Under the pieces are notes generated by a model that worked only from the letters and a program-made list of their open reading frames with translations, ran no database searches and was not told the origin of the DNA. The translations under genes were made by a program, and so were the position numbers. A stretch of 64,000 nt of DNA from Lolium rigidum (Eukaryota; Streptophyta; Magnoliopsida; Poales; Poaceae), in assembly GCF_022539505.1 (NCBI RefSeq), contig NC_061513.1, positions 354,931,696-354,995,695 of the forward strand, written 5' to 3'. Shown here piece by piece: positions 46,244 to 57,529 of this stretch (positions are counted from its first letter, which is position 1; each line of letters starts with the position of its first letter).

Positions 46244-47403
46244 TGTTATCACCGGATTTTAGACGAATCCGGAGGTGGGCCGGGCTTGTGCCGATTACCT
46301 GTGAAAGGATTCTAAGGCGGCCCGGCACGAAGGGTCTTGGGCTGAATTGCCCGTGTATCTTTACTTAGTAGTTTATTATAAGAGATAGAATCTTAGTCGT
46401 GCACGGTTTAGTGCACGCCCACATTAGAAAGTCCCCTGGACTATAAATATGTACCTAGGGTTCATGGAATAAACAACAACTCACGTTCAACCCCAAAAAC
46501 AAACCAATCTCGGCGCATCGCCAACTCCTTCGTCTCGAGGGTTTCTATCAGATAGCGACATGCTGCCTAGATCGCATCTTGCGATCTAGGCAGCACAAGC
46601 CCCACGTTGTTCATGCGTTGCTCGTGACCGAAGCGCTTTTGATGGCGAGCAACGTAGTTATCATTAGATGTGTTAGGGTTAGCATTGTTCTTCGTTTAAG
46701 CATGCTTACGTAGTGCAACCCTTGCATATCTAGCCGTCCTCACGCCTATCTCAGTGTGGGGGCGGCACCCGCTTGATCATTATTTAGTAGATCTGATCCG
46801 TTACGTATTGCTCCTTGTTCTACAAGGATTAGTTTAATATCTGCAATAGTTTGGCCTTACAAAGGGGGAGGATCCCGTGGCACGTAGGGTGGCGTTCGCA
46901 AGTCCTAAACGGGATGTTCCTAGGATCAACTTCATGTTGGTTTTCCGGCCTTGTTTAGGATCGGCTTACGAGCACCGTGCGTGGCCATCCGGCCCAACCT
47001 CGGAGTAGGATGATCCGATTATGTGGTGAAAACCCTAAATCGTCGTAGATCTCATTAGCTTCATCTTGATCAAGCAGGACCACCAAGTATTCGTGCACCC
47101 CGTACGGATCATGGGTGGATCGGCTCTTTGAGCCGATTCACGGGATAACCCGAGAGCCGATCGAGGCTCGTATTTAACGTTTACATGTATGCCCTGCAGG
47201 AAACTAAGCGAGGCAATCTCATCACCTTCCCGACCAGGTATAGGTCAGGTGGCACGCCCTGCACTCCGCAACGCCGCGTGTGACCGGAAGAGCATTGCGG
47301 GCCGTCGCTCGGAGGGGTCTCAGCCAGCCGCAGCTCTAGGCTCCCCCCGGCTCTACGGTGTTGACAAGGCCGCCGCCCGCCGGTGGGTTTTGGCAGATCA
47401 ACA
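46244..47403 (+). repeat. 3' LTR of gypsy copy C
   Basis: This is a 1160-bp LTR with H1 intact at 46561-46595 and H2 at 46733-46766. The TATA-like ctataaata is at about 46440-46448, with gaataaac after it. It is slightly diverged from the A and B LTRs (for example gaccgtcctcacgcc in the H2 arm), so copy C may belong to a subfamily. Confidence 0.92.
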
Positions 47404-48109
47404 GGATCACGGGGCAAAGTGCGCCCATCTGGATCGGCAGCGGTGCGCCACTGCTACTTAGTGGTAGTGCGCCACGGATGGTCCACTAGTGCGCCACCGC
47501 TTAGGATTTCGAATTTTTTTTTGTATCTTGGCAGGTATTTATACAGGTTGTATATGACAAGACAATAGCACAATACAGTATAACTAAAGCATATAAACAA
47601 CAGCACAGCTTATCCATACATAGTTCTTCACATTAGCCCCACATGATTCACAAGCATTCACATTAGAGGTTACAATGCAAGTTACGGTGTTACAAGTCAC
47701 AAATGAGCTAGTAGTGGCACAAGGTCGATCATCTAAACTAGCATCACATAGAAGAGAGCTAGAGTCACTACTAGCACCGTCCCGATGAAAGTGGTCTTCA
47801 TCCGGTTCCTCCTCCGCTCCGTCCTCTCTCCCGCTACATAGCGTGCGTATCCGTCTTCGGCCTCCGCTTCTAGTGGTGTACCCTTTGTAGCTCGTTACCG
47901 CTAAAACGGTGAACCTGTCTCCGACACTCCTCCCAGCCGTTGTAGACTCCGGGAACCTTGCCCTTGTACACGACATACCACGTCATATCTGCGTACATAT
48001 GCACAAGCCAAAGAAACATTAGTGCACGCTCATAGATGTTTGCAACGAATAAGAGCAAACTCAAAAACGATCCAAGTAGTATGAACTAAAAGGCATGCCT
48101 CATACATTG
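47404..48109. other. CACTA-2 subterminal repeats and a non-coding stretch
   Basis: 47412-47505 resumes the gtgcgccac repeat pattern after gypsy copy C. The rest is not recognised. An open frame on the minus strand around 47584-47976 may include an exon of the CACTA-2 ORF2 3' part, but I see no motif. Confidence 0.5.
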
Positions 48110-48640
48110 TTGGTCGGAACAAATATTAACATTTAGGGACGGAGTAAGTGAAACCAAGTAGGATGCACAATAGATTGATACTTGTGTCATCGCACCAGGT
48201 TCACTTACCCCTCCCCAAGTGTATAGGTGACCAACATTCTAATCATCGGCATTTTGAGATACCAAAGCAAATAGAAGAATGACAAGGGCCTCATACTTTG
48301 TCAGTCCAAACAAATATTAACATTTAGGGAAGGCGTCAGTGAAACCAAGTAGGATGCACAAGAGATTGATACTTGTGTCATCGCACCGGAGTTCACCGAC
48401 CCTCCCCCAAGTGTATAGGTGACCAACATTCTAATCATTGGCATTTTGAGATACCAAAGCAAATGGAAGAATGACAAGGGCCTCATACATTGTTGGTCGA
48501 AACAAATATGAACATCCCGGATGGCGTTAGTGAGGCCAGGTAGGATGCACAAGAGATTGATATTTGTGTCATCACACCAGGCTCACTAGCGACACCCCGA
48601 GTGTACAGCTTGACCGAACATTCTAATCATCGGCATATGC
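48110..48640. repeat. 191-bp tandem repeat, about 2.8 copies, inside CACTA-2
   Basis: Units begin near aacatttagggacgg (48128), aacatttagggaagg (48319) and gaacatcccggatgg (48510), exactly 191 bases apart. They share accaagtaggatgcacaa, gatacttgtgtcatcgcacc and gtgtataggtgaccaaca. No coding role is evident. Confidence 0.88.
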
Positions 48641-48810
48641 AAACAAAATTAACGACCAAATCAAGTGCGGAAAACGATAGAGCCATATATATAAGTTCAC
48701 AAACATAGCCGAACTAGTAATTAAACGGACATGCAAGTAAAGTGTTCGGATAAAGTTTATTACAACAGAAGCTCGTCTTTAGTTCACAACTACATAACTA
48801 GGCTCGCACA

Positions 48811-51800
48811 TCAAGACTTTTGCGGAGCGTGGATAAAACCGCCGCCTTTCTTCAAGCACATCCATGAGCGGTAGTCGTCACCCTGCATTTGGAGCATTGT
48901 GTCTATGTCACTATTTGACGGCTGATAGCCGGCTGCAGAACTCCCCCGCGCTTCTAACGACATCTTGATGGATGATTTCACAAAACTCTACTTGGATGCG
49001 GAAGAAGTCTTGCTTGATGCCGTCGTCAGGGACCCGCGCCAATTTGTTGGCCCAGTCTCTGAGATGCTCAGGTAGCGTAAGCTGCTGCTGGTCCCGTATG
49101 AACTTATCCATGTGATAGAGGGCGTAGTAGGCATCCTTGTTACTAGAAGGCGGCTTCTTGACGCAGGGAAACTTTGTTTGGTGCTTGAACACATGCTTCC
49201 CGTACCTAACATTTGGCCTCTCGCATGTTGCCTTTCGCTTTGACGTAGGCATTGAGAGCATCACTCAAGTACGGCCTTGACATTCGTGTAGTCCGTGGTT
49301 GACTTACCGTCCGCATCGAGGTATGTGGCCACGGAATGCTTCGGGGTTATGGAGATGAGTGTGCAGGTTTTGTCTCTGCGTAGAACACATAATGTTTAAG
49401 AACATGACGATTGAAATCTAAAAAATCATGAGTTAAGACCGGTACGGTGAGGGGGTGACTTACTCGGGAAATACAGGCAGGAGGATGTTACACTTCTTCT
49501 GGTTCGCTAGAAAGAAGTCTTTGAGGTATCCACTCGCGACCGCTCCGGTCTCCGGCGGTGGCCAAGTGGACGGCACGCATGTAGAAGGGGTCGGCTATCG
49601 CGATGTCCGGGATGTTGTTTCTAATGATCCGCATCGCCTTGCTGAGCGAGTATAGGCGAATGAAGGTGTAGTGCAGCGGATAACCGTTCAGCATGGCAAA
49701 GATGTCATCATACCGCGGGAAGATCTTCTCCGCGAAGCCACTATCGACAAAGCCATGGCCCGAGGGCACCTTGGCAATATACACTCGGGTATCCATTATC
49801 TTTCTCCCCGAGACGCCGCTCCTCCATAAACTGAATACCGTCAACCGGAGATCGCATAGGACCGGGTGCAGCATCGTACAATCTTTGAATTAGCATCCGC
49901 TCACCCGACACATGCACCCTCGCCTCGATATTCTTGGGCACCGGTGGCCCGTCCCGAGCACGGATAGGTGCCGGCTGGGCCGGCGGACTTGTCGTCCTTC
50001 TTCTTTCTTTTCGCGTCCCTTCGGCCTCGTATTTATCGGGACCGCATTCTCCTCTTCGCAAGCCTTCTTCGGTGTGTTAGGACCGATAACACTTCTCACC
50101 TCGGCTATCGGCTGAGTCTCGGTGAAGTCGGCAGCTGGAGGCGTCTCCCGAGAACAGAATAGGCGCCGCTTGTTGCAAAAGGTTTTCCCTCGGCGGCAGC
50201 TTGAGAGGGTTGGCTACCGAGATCGTAGTCCATCACCCCAAAATCGAAGTTGCGGTCTGGGTTGGCGAACGTACTCGTCCTCGTCCGGACCGTCGTTCGG
50301 ATCCCGTGCCATCTGCATGTCCACATCAGCTGATGGCGGCACCGTTGGGGTGGTCTTGCCATGGCTTGGCGCCGGCATGGCTTGGGGTGCTGTCCGTGGG
50401 GTGGTGTCGCTCGCCCCCAAACGAATCTGGCTCTTTGGCCAAACCATGGACCAATTGAAGCATTGGTGGAGGGCAAGGACCTGATCATCTTCGTCGGCAC
50501 CATCGGGTTGAAAGGGAGGTACCACGTCGTCGTAGCCGCTAAGCACCCGAATCGCGTTGAATCCTATACACGTCGGGTTGCATGGGTCTACCGTGTAATC
50601 GGCGGTTGCTCGGTTGAACGATTTTGGCCTTGGCAACATCGATCAACTCGCCGTTCACAAAGTGCAGGAGAGTGCATGGGACGTCGACGGCGGAGCTCGC
50701 GGAAAACATGTAGGGCGTTAGGGATGGCTAGCTAGTCAAAGGATGGGATATGGAAGTCATTGGCCGAGGGTTGGTTACCGTGATGGCGTCCAGCTCGGCT
50801 AAGGTCGAGGCACCGCCGGCGACGGGCGTGCAACTGATGGAGTGGCCGCTTGATGGCGCGGTGCCGGGCGGCGATATCCGCAGCGACGGGTGCATTGAGC
50901 TGAAGTAATGGCGCCGCGGAGACACCAAGGTTGGCGCCGCGGGAGCCACCACGGTTGGCGCCGCGGGAGCCACCAAGGTTGGCGCCGCCGGAGACACCAT
51001 TGTTGCCGCTCGCGGACTCACCGATGGCTCCACGTTGTGGGAGTTGCTGCCCGCGAAACTGGGAACCGGGGGTTCCCCCCTTTTGTCCTCCCTTATACCA
51101 CGCGTCCAGACCGGCAACCAAGGTAGGGATGAGGGAGCTAAGCGTCGTGCCCACTTGGTCCTCCACTTGCTGTCGTTGCGTCCTCTGTTGGGTCTCCACG
51201 ATTTGTTGCACTTGTTGCCGCACTTGCTCCTCGACCAATGTCGGGATCTGCGCAACTTGTGCCTTGAGCTGTGCGACCTCCTTCTCATCGATGTTGGCCT
51301 TTCTCTCCTTTTTCCCCGACTTATAGTATTCTGACCATTTCATAGAGCATCCTTCGCCGGCCACACGACCAGCCGACGTCGGCTTACTCAATGGATCCCT
51401 CTTCTTGTGGGCATTCAACGCCCTATTTAAAGGGTTGTCCCAAGGGGCACACTCGCGAGGAGCTCGTGGACCCCGCGCCGCTACTAGCTTCCTTTTCACT
51501 TTCCGCAGCGATCTCCTTAGCCTACGGGAGGAACATGCATGAACCATTTAGAAATTTGGATTCATCAATAAGAATGCAACCATAAAGGAGCTAATTAAGC
51601 GGGTGCATTCCTTACCAGAAGAGCCTCAAACTCCTTCACATCCGGAGTGGTGGTGAGCTCCTTTGTTTTCGGGTCAAGACGGTACCGGGCCAGGAGAAAG
51701 TTCCTGGTTTGCTTGTTTTTGTATTGCGGGAAGAGGGGCTCGAGGCCGTTCTTCACACGCTCCTTATCCGCGGCGTCCCATTTCGGTTGCGCCACCCTAA

Positions 51801-52544
51801 AACCGCCGGGACCAAGTTTGTGGGTGCCTAAGTTCAGTTTTCGCATGTCCTTCCCCCACCGACTAGAATCCGACGTTGACTCGCTCTCGCACTTGATCTT
51901 GAAATCAGCGTAGTCTTGCTCGGTGATCGAGGGATTTGACTCCTTGATCTTCTCGTAACTCTCACCATTATTAATCATTGTCTTCACTCGGTTCCTCCAA
52001 CTAGCGAGGGCGGTGCTCATCTTCGTGAGGGCGGCATTGTGCACTTTGTTCCGCATGAGACGCTTTCCGAGCAGTCCACCGGGAACTCGTATCGTTCGTG
52101 CAGCCTTCCGGAAGAGGAGGGTGCGCAAATTCGCTCGGTCGGGATGCCCGAGGTTCTCGGTGTTGATCGAGACCGTGCTCCGGAGGATGCACCCGAGTTG
52201 GGCAGCGTAACCTTTGACTAAATCAAGGGGCGCCGTTGGAAGCCCGAGTGGCGTTCACTTCGGTGAATGCCTGTCTACTTGATGCCTGAGCACATTCGGG
52301 CGACGCTCCCTCCGTAGCTTCTTCGGTGCGCCGGTGTCATCCTCGCCGGTACCATCCGTGGTGTCATCCTCGGCGGCACAATCGGTGGTGTCGGCCTCGG
52401 CGGCATCGTCCGCTCGGTACTCGGATCGGTGCCATCATCCTCGCCGTCGTCGCGGCGAGGTTGTGACTCCATCACCTCCATTTCATCGGTTAGCATCCAG
52501 AATGGCTTGCTACCGCTGCCGCCGGCCTCTTCGTTGTTGGCCAT
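48811..52544 (-). pseudogene. CACTA-2 ORF2: En/Spm-type protein with Ulp1-like domain lacking the Cys
   Basis: This minus-strand multi-exon gene starts MANNEEAGGSGSKPFWML (52544). A region like the Ptta/En/Spm transposase family follows (about 51595-52130: MSTALASWRNRVKTMINNGESY, HKLGPGGFRVAQPKWD), then a coiled-coil, Gln-rich part (about 51200-51330), a low-complexity GGANLGGSRGAN repeat (about 50920-51010), and a DTRVYIAKVP, YDDIFAMLNGYPLHYTFIRLYSLSKAMRI block (about 49560-49800). The Ulp1-like C-terminus has LISITPKHSVATYLDADGKSTTDY (about 49290-49370) and KHQTKFPCVKKPPSSNKDAYYALYHMDKF (about 49080-49190). Where the sister gene has NNLCGYYVC, this one reads NKDAYYALY, so the nucleophile Cys is gone. 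Frameshifts near 49260, 48925 and 49800-49870 are seen. It ends MQGDDYRSWM...APQKS at 48811. Confidence 0.72.
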
Positions 52545-52556
52545 GTTCGAACTAAG

Positions 52557-53779
52557 TAGGAAAAATGCATAAAGTTAGCGCAAGATTTCACGGAAAAATT
52601 GGTCATGACCTATGCTAATTTATGGACATATGAGTGCCCCATTTTCGCCGAAACGGAAATGAATCAACATTTCGGCGATAATGGGCAACTCGTCGATCCC
52701 TCGCACAAGAATATGACAAGCAGCAACGAGAGAATGAACTAAACCAGAGAATGAACTTGTTCTTTTTATGAACTAAAACATCTTTTCCCCCTTCCTTGCT
52801 TGCTACATCTCGCAACAAAATAAATGGTAAAACTAAACTACAAAGAACTAGCTGCATTCCTATGAACTCCTTTTGTGAAATCAAAATTACAGAGAGTATT
52901 CCTGCACCTAACAACCTAGCAGCAACAAGCAAGCAAGCAAGCAACCTAGAAGCAGCAGCAGCAAGCAAGCACATATATAGCAGCAGCAGCAAGCAAGCAA
53001 CCTAGCAAGCACATAGCAGCAACCTAGCAAGCACATAGCAGCAGCAGCAAGCAACCTAGCAAGCACATAGTACCTAGAATACAGATGAAATCCTCATGCT
53101 GCAGTTTTACGGTGTTCATTCCAAAACAAAACCTTGCAAGATATATACTATAGCAGCCAAATACAGACACAACACCAACTACATATTTACCATGAATTTC
53201 TTTGATCAGCCAAATGAAGCAAGTGTGCTATTTGTATGAACAGAACCACAAAACTAGATATGAACATGCCCACATTCAAGAATGGTTTCACCTTTTCCTC
53301 CTATTTTTTATAGTAGAATACAAGTTCAATAATCACTCAATACTGCTTGATATATTAATGTAAAATACCTTAAACAGAGTCATATATTCACCTTATCCTA
53401 ATGTAATGCTAGCAGTATTGCTCCTCTAAGGAAAATTATATCCGCAAATTAAGTTTTAGCATGCACGCCAACCCACTTCTCAAGCATCTAGGCCTAACAC
53501 GCTGTTGAAATATATTGACCCACTTCACGGGTTCTCCTCTAAGGAGCAGCAGTTCTTTTCTTTTTTGTGCTTAGATCATGTTTGGTGATAAGCATCAATA
53601 TGTCCATTACCTTTGATTTTTCTTCCGATAACACACAGCAATACAGACATACGAGTGCTACTATCGTGGATTGTAAAGCTCATGCCAAACGTGCTCTAGT
53701 GCACACACGGGAGAACAGATTCACAAGGCAGGTGCTAGGTGCATGTAAAAAATCCTAGCAGCGAGAGGAGGGGGAGCAA
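52557..53779. other. CACTA-2 intron or leader region
   Basis: No coding exon is recognised. A short-period agcaagcaa/cctagcaagcacatag repeat fills about 52915-53070. The region probably is the intron between the GC-rich leader (53780-54250) and the ATG exon at 52544. Confidence 0.5.
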
Positions 53780-54250
53780 CAGCAGTAAGAAACCTACCTT
53801 GGAAGGATGCGGTGGTGGCGTCGGCGGTCGAGGGCGGCACGGCGTGCTTCTCCCGCTCGCTGCTCCGGGACGCTTGCGTGGCGTGCTGCTCCTCCGTGGC
53901 GAGGTCGGGGACGAGGTCGCGGACGAGGTGCTGCTCCTCCGCGGCGAGGTCGAGGACAAGGTCGCAGACGAGGTGGGAGAGGCGGTCGCCGGCGGTAAAT
54001 CGAGGAGGTGAGGCCACCGGTGGGAGGAGGGGGATCGAGGTCGAGGGGATCTGGCCGCCGGGGTCGAGGAGGGGGCGTTGCTCAGGCGAGGGGTGGCGGC
54101 CGCCGGTGGGAGGTGGCGTCACTCAGGGGAGGGGTGGCAGCGCGAGGCAGATCGAGGGACGGCGGCGTCGCTCAGGGAAGGGAGGGACGGCGGCGTCGCT
54201 CAGGGCAGGTGGGATCTGGTCGAACGGGGAAGAAAGGGAAATTTCACTAA
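53780..54250 (-). other. GC-rich leader exon of the CACTA-2 ORF2 gene (putative)
   Basis: On the minus strand this CpG-rich block has Ser/Asp/Leu-coding low complexity and ends in a good splice donor (ttccaag, gtaggtttc, near 53797). That would join it to the ATG exon at 52544. It is inferred from the donor and from the parallel layout in CACTA-1 (58543-58780). Confidence 0.4.
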
Positions 54251-54254
54251 GTCC

Positions 54255-54345
54255 CCGACGCCTTAGCAATAGCGCACCTCTCGGGGTGCGCCACTATGAA
54301 GCTTAGCAATGGCGCACCTCTAGGGGTGCGCCACCGCCTCTTTAT
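54255..54345. repeat. Internal gtgcgccac-type repeats of CACTA-2
   Basis: Two pairs, gcgcacctctcggggtgcgcc and gcgcacctctaggggtgcgcc, each a small hairpin, lie inside the element instead of at its ends. Confidence 0.75.
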
Positions 54346-54384
54346 GGCTGGGTCAAAAGAATAACGCGCGGGGATTGACATATC

Positions 54385-54480
54385 CCGCTTAGTACCGCAG
54401 CTGGCTCGTCCCCGGTTGGTTTGTGCCAAACCCCCGCCGGCCGAGTTCGAACCCCGGCGGCCCCAATTTTTTTCCTTTTC
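54385..54480 (+). other. tRNA-like (B-box-containing) sequence, possible SINE remnant
   Basis: A pol-III B-box-like gagttcgaaccccgg is followed by cggcccc and then a T-run. About 45 bases upstream stands taccgcagctggctcg, a weak A-box analogue. The whole does not fold as a proper tRNA. A tRNA-derived SINE or a decayed tRNA is possible. Confidence 0.35.
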
Positions 54481-54690
54481 TTTTTAAATTGATTTAACAC
54501 TATAATAAACATCCAAAAAAGCATAATACACCAAAATAAAAGGCATAAATAATTATAATTATGTAGAATATTTAAAATACTATAGAATCTAGAAAATATC
54601 CAAAAATATAAATTATATGTCTATTTTGATCGGTACAATGTGTAGATTAACAATATGACATCCATTATTCATACAAGAAAATGATACATA

Positions 54691-55037
54691 TTATCTTTTC
54701 ACAATCTTCTTGCCCTTCTTTCTCGCGGTTGAATAATTTAGCCCCGGAACTCCTAGACTTCTTCTCTTGAATGGACGGCCTTTAGGTAGGGTGGTCCTGC
54801 TTCTTCTTGTTGTGTATGGTTCTTCATCATCGTCGTCGTCATCTTCCATCTTCGGATCGCCGTACTGGTCAAAGTCTAGCTCGTTGGCGGCTCCATCCAT
54901 TCCGATGATGCTCCTTTTGCCTCTCCTCACGACAACACGGCTGGGCTTTTGCGGGTCGGTAATGAAGAAGCATTGGTCCACTTGGGAAGCTAGTACCCAT
55001 GGCTCATATTTCGCGGTGACCTTTGCATTTCAAATCC
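54691..55037 (-). pseudogene. TNP2-type CACTA transposase, C-terminal exon only
   Basis: The minus strand encodes KVTAKYEPWVLASQVDQCFF, ITDPQKPSRVVVRRGKRSI, GMDGAANELDFDQYGDPKMEDDDDDDEE, RRSRTTLPKGRPF and a basic KKGKKIVKR end, which is the conserved tail of plant CACTA transposases. It follows a splice acceptor (tttgcag at about 55038-55044). The catalytic body expected upstream (toward 55300) is absent; only subterminal repeats follow. This is why CACTA-2 is called a deletion derivative. A TGA lies near the start of the exon in this frame. Confidence 0.7.
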
Positions 55038-55044
55038 CTGCAAA

Positions 55045-55319
55045 CAAACACATGCAACACATGTGTGGATCGGAGGCTTTGCATATACAACACATGTGGA
55101 GGCTTCGCATACAACACACATGCACGTGATCGAGACGCTTTCGCGCATGCGCACATACGTGTGTGTGCAAGACGATCGGAACCGGTCACACACAAAGCAT
55201 AAAACCAACAAAGTTACCGATACGGCGAGACCTAGAGTGTTGGATGAGGTAAAAAGTTGAGATTGAGTAGGGTATTAAGCTAAGAAAGCTTCACCATTAC
55301 TTACCTATTAAGCTAAGAC
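55045..55319. other. Short repeats rich in acacatgtg, CACTA-2
   Basis: Three or four loosely repeated units contain aacacatg...gaggctt...gcatac between 55040 and 55150, and no gene. It may be intron of the lost transposase gene. Confidence 0.4.
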
Positions 55320-55774
55320 ATAGCAATGGCGCACTACTAAGTGGTGCGCCACTGCTACGCCTCTCATCTCTAAAAGGGGCTCGGCCACCCCCTAGCAGAT
55401 GGCGCACCTAATGACATGCGCCATAGGTAACCTATGTAGCAGTGGCGCACCACAACAAGTGCGCCATTGCTAAGCCTATCATCTCTAAACGGTCTCCGGA
55501 CACCTCCTAGCGAGTGGCGCACCTCTACAACGTGCGCCATAGGTAAGGAATGTAGCAGTGGCGCACCCCGAGACGTGCGCCACTACTAGGTTGGGGAGGA
55601 TCTGGCCTCCTGTCACCACTTACTTATGGCGCACCGGAATCAAGGTGCGCCACTACTACTTTTGTAACAGTGGCCCACCGTTTTGTGGTGCGCCACTGCT
55701 AAGTAGTAGTGGCGCACGGCAGCCATGGTGCGCCACTGATGGCAGTCTTACGGCTAGGCCTTTTCCTAGTAGTG
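55320..55774. repeat. Right terminal and subterminal repeats of CACTA-2
   Basis: Alternating agtggcgcac and gtgcgccact words at roughly 25-60-base spacing mirror the left end. The last unit is followed by the terminus ccttttcctagtagtg. Confidence 0.88.
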
Positions 55775-55777
55775 TGC

Positions 55778-57336
55778 AGCTCACAAGGACGGCTCTCAGT
55801 GAGATCATCCACGGGGGGTAGCGAGGAGGCTCGACCACCTGGTCATCATCATCATTATCCACCTGCTGACTGGAAGCCACGCTGCTTTTCCGGTGTTGTT
55901 GAGATTGCAGCGGGACGAGGGCATGGAGCAATGCAGGATCTACAGCCTGCCCCTGAACCATCTGGGATGTAAGTACTTGGGTTACCATGGTTAATTGGGC
56001 TTTCATGGTTCTCATACCCTCCTCTAAGGACGCTATGCGGTCTGTTTCCCTTGCCTTTCTCCTCTCATGGCTTTTATCAGGAAATCTCTTCCTTTCCGCA
56101 GGAAGCCATACTTCCACGGAACGGAGCCTTCGTGCCTCGTGTTCGTCCGCCGTGTTCTTTGTTCCCAAGGGCGCGTGTCGGCTCATCGTTCTCTCTTTCG
56201 GGCTGGAACCTCCCTCCTCCACGTCCTTATGTGCTTGTTCCGGGGCTTCAATGGGAAACTTCGGATGAGCTTTCTTATAGATGCACTTCCCTGTTTCTGG
56301 ATGCAACGTTCCCCCAATCCCGTAGAACCACTCCTTACACCGTTCGATCCAACCGTGTGTCCCTAATCTGATCCCTTTCCTGGTCACTTCCGCCTCAGCT
56401 GCCTGCCACTTATGACGGTTAGCCCTGTATCCACCTGGACCCAGAATTTGGTGATATAGCTTCAACGCAGCATTTGCCTTATTTGTTTCCGACCTTTTCT
56501 TAAATTCTTCTGACTCCGTGCTGTACTTCATGAATTCGTCCCAGTGATTTTTTACCTTCTCACTGTCCGGAGTCTTCTTTTTCTTGATAAGGACGAGAAA
56601 TCTTTTCTTGTGGCTCTTGAATAGTTCGGCCATCTTCTTCTTGGCAAAGTCGCGGAGGGCCTGCTCCATCTTGGCATTTTCAGCGGCATCCCCCTCTGGA
56701 GGTACTAGGTTGAAATGTGACATGAGCTTGGTCAGAATGCTGCCTTTGGCTACATCATCGATATAAAGACCTTGAGCTTCTTCCTCTGCAGACAGCACTA
56801 GTCCCTTCGGCTTGTTCCATTCTCGAACGGTGATCGGGACGTGGTCCCTAACAGGCACTCCGCATTGAGCTATAAATGACTTTGCACTTTTCTCTGGAGC
56901 AATCGGTTTACCATCCTTAGCGATATGGGTGATGTCGTGCCTAACACCGTCGTCCAACTTTTTGGCCGGGCCTCGCTTCTTCGACTTTACAGAAGAAGTG
57001 CTCGATCCGGAGGGCTAAAAAGGAAATAATTCATAGTCAGTACAATTTAATTAGTTAATGCATCTAGTCGATCAACAGCGGCTTAATTAATTATATACCT
57101 GGGTCTACGGTTCCAGAGCCATTATGATGATCTTCTTCCTCACCGGCGCCATTAGGATCTTCTTCCTCAATATTCTCCGCTCCCTCACCGGAGTCATTCA
57201 AAAAAGTTGCGGTGACATCGTCACCGCCATCATCTGGAATAACATCGTCGTCGCGATCATCCAGAGTACCGTGGACTATGAGGTCAGCCATGAAATTTTC
57301 TTGAGTTTCATCTCTCTCCATGCTTTCTACAACGAC
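55778..57336 (-). pseudogene. CACTA-1 ORF2, N-terminal half (Ptta/En/Spm-like)
   Basis: Exon one is 57099-57336 with an ATG at 57321 (MERDETQENFMADLIVHGT, very acidic after that). An intron follows (gtatat to tttttag), then a long exon from 57014: PSGSSTSSVKSKKRGPAKKLDDGVRHD, FIAQCGVPVRDHVPITVREW, a KMEQALRDFAKKKMAELFKSHKKRF block typical of the family, ILGPGGYRANRHKWQAAEAE, and a coiled-coil-like part (IASLEEGMRTMKAQLTMV). It is cut at 55777 by CACTA-2, and its continuation is at 37791 and below. With the two CACTA-2 flanks rejoined, the order of domains (DNA-binding-like N-terminus, Ulp1-like C-terminus) is complete. The exon phase at 57099/57014 does not match well, so a small indel or another splice site may exist. 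Confidence 0.72.
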
Positions 57337-57529
57337 CTGCAAGCTATATATAGGAACCATCATATGATCAAATTAAGGATAATGCAGAAAACTGAAAATG
57401 GAGTTACATATGTAGTTCTTAACTAAGGATCGATAATATAGTGCTGAAAGCAGATAGTGCAGTTACATGCATACATAGATCGGGTTCATGTTTACTTAAC
57501 CCTAACACATCAATCAATACTACAACCTC

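Larger units (their letters stand above)
38182..47403 (+). mobile_element. Rearranged gypsy copy C with a long inverted duplication
   Basis: This is the same family as copies A and B. The plus-strand body runs from a truncated 5' LTR (40752-41600) through gag, spacer and antisense gene to an intact 3' LTR (46244-47403). In place of the missing 5' part of the first LTR stands an inverted copy (38182-40755) of the body segment 42912-45499. No target duplication can be recognised, as expected if the left end was rearranged after or during insertion. Like copy A it has gag but no pol. Confidence 0.85.
37792..55774 (-). mobile_element. CACTA transposon CACTA-2, nested in CACTA-1
   Basis: Both termini are seen: cactactagaaaaaaggc at 37792 and ggccttttcctagtagtg ending at 55774. 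A perfect 3-bp duplication tgc flanks it (37789-37791 and 55775-55777). Both ends carry subterminal agtggcgcacc and ggtgcgccact repeats. After removing gypsy copy C, about 8.8 kb remains, holding a TNP2 C-terminal exon and an Ulp1-like ORF2, both on the minus strand. Most of TNP2 is missing, so this is a deletion derivative that cannot move by itself. It sits inside the ORF2 gene of CACTA-1 and is therefore younger than it. Confidence 0.9.

Noticed and set aside
48110..48640. CRISPR-like array
   Set aside because: Units are 191 bp and directly adjacent without spacers, in plant DNA; an ordinary tandem repeat.
54385..54470. Functional tRNA gene
   Set aside because: Acceptor and D stems do not pair and the T stem has a mismatch; kept only as tRNA-like.
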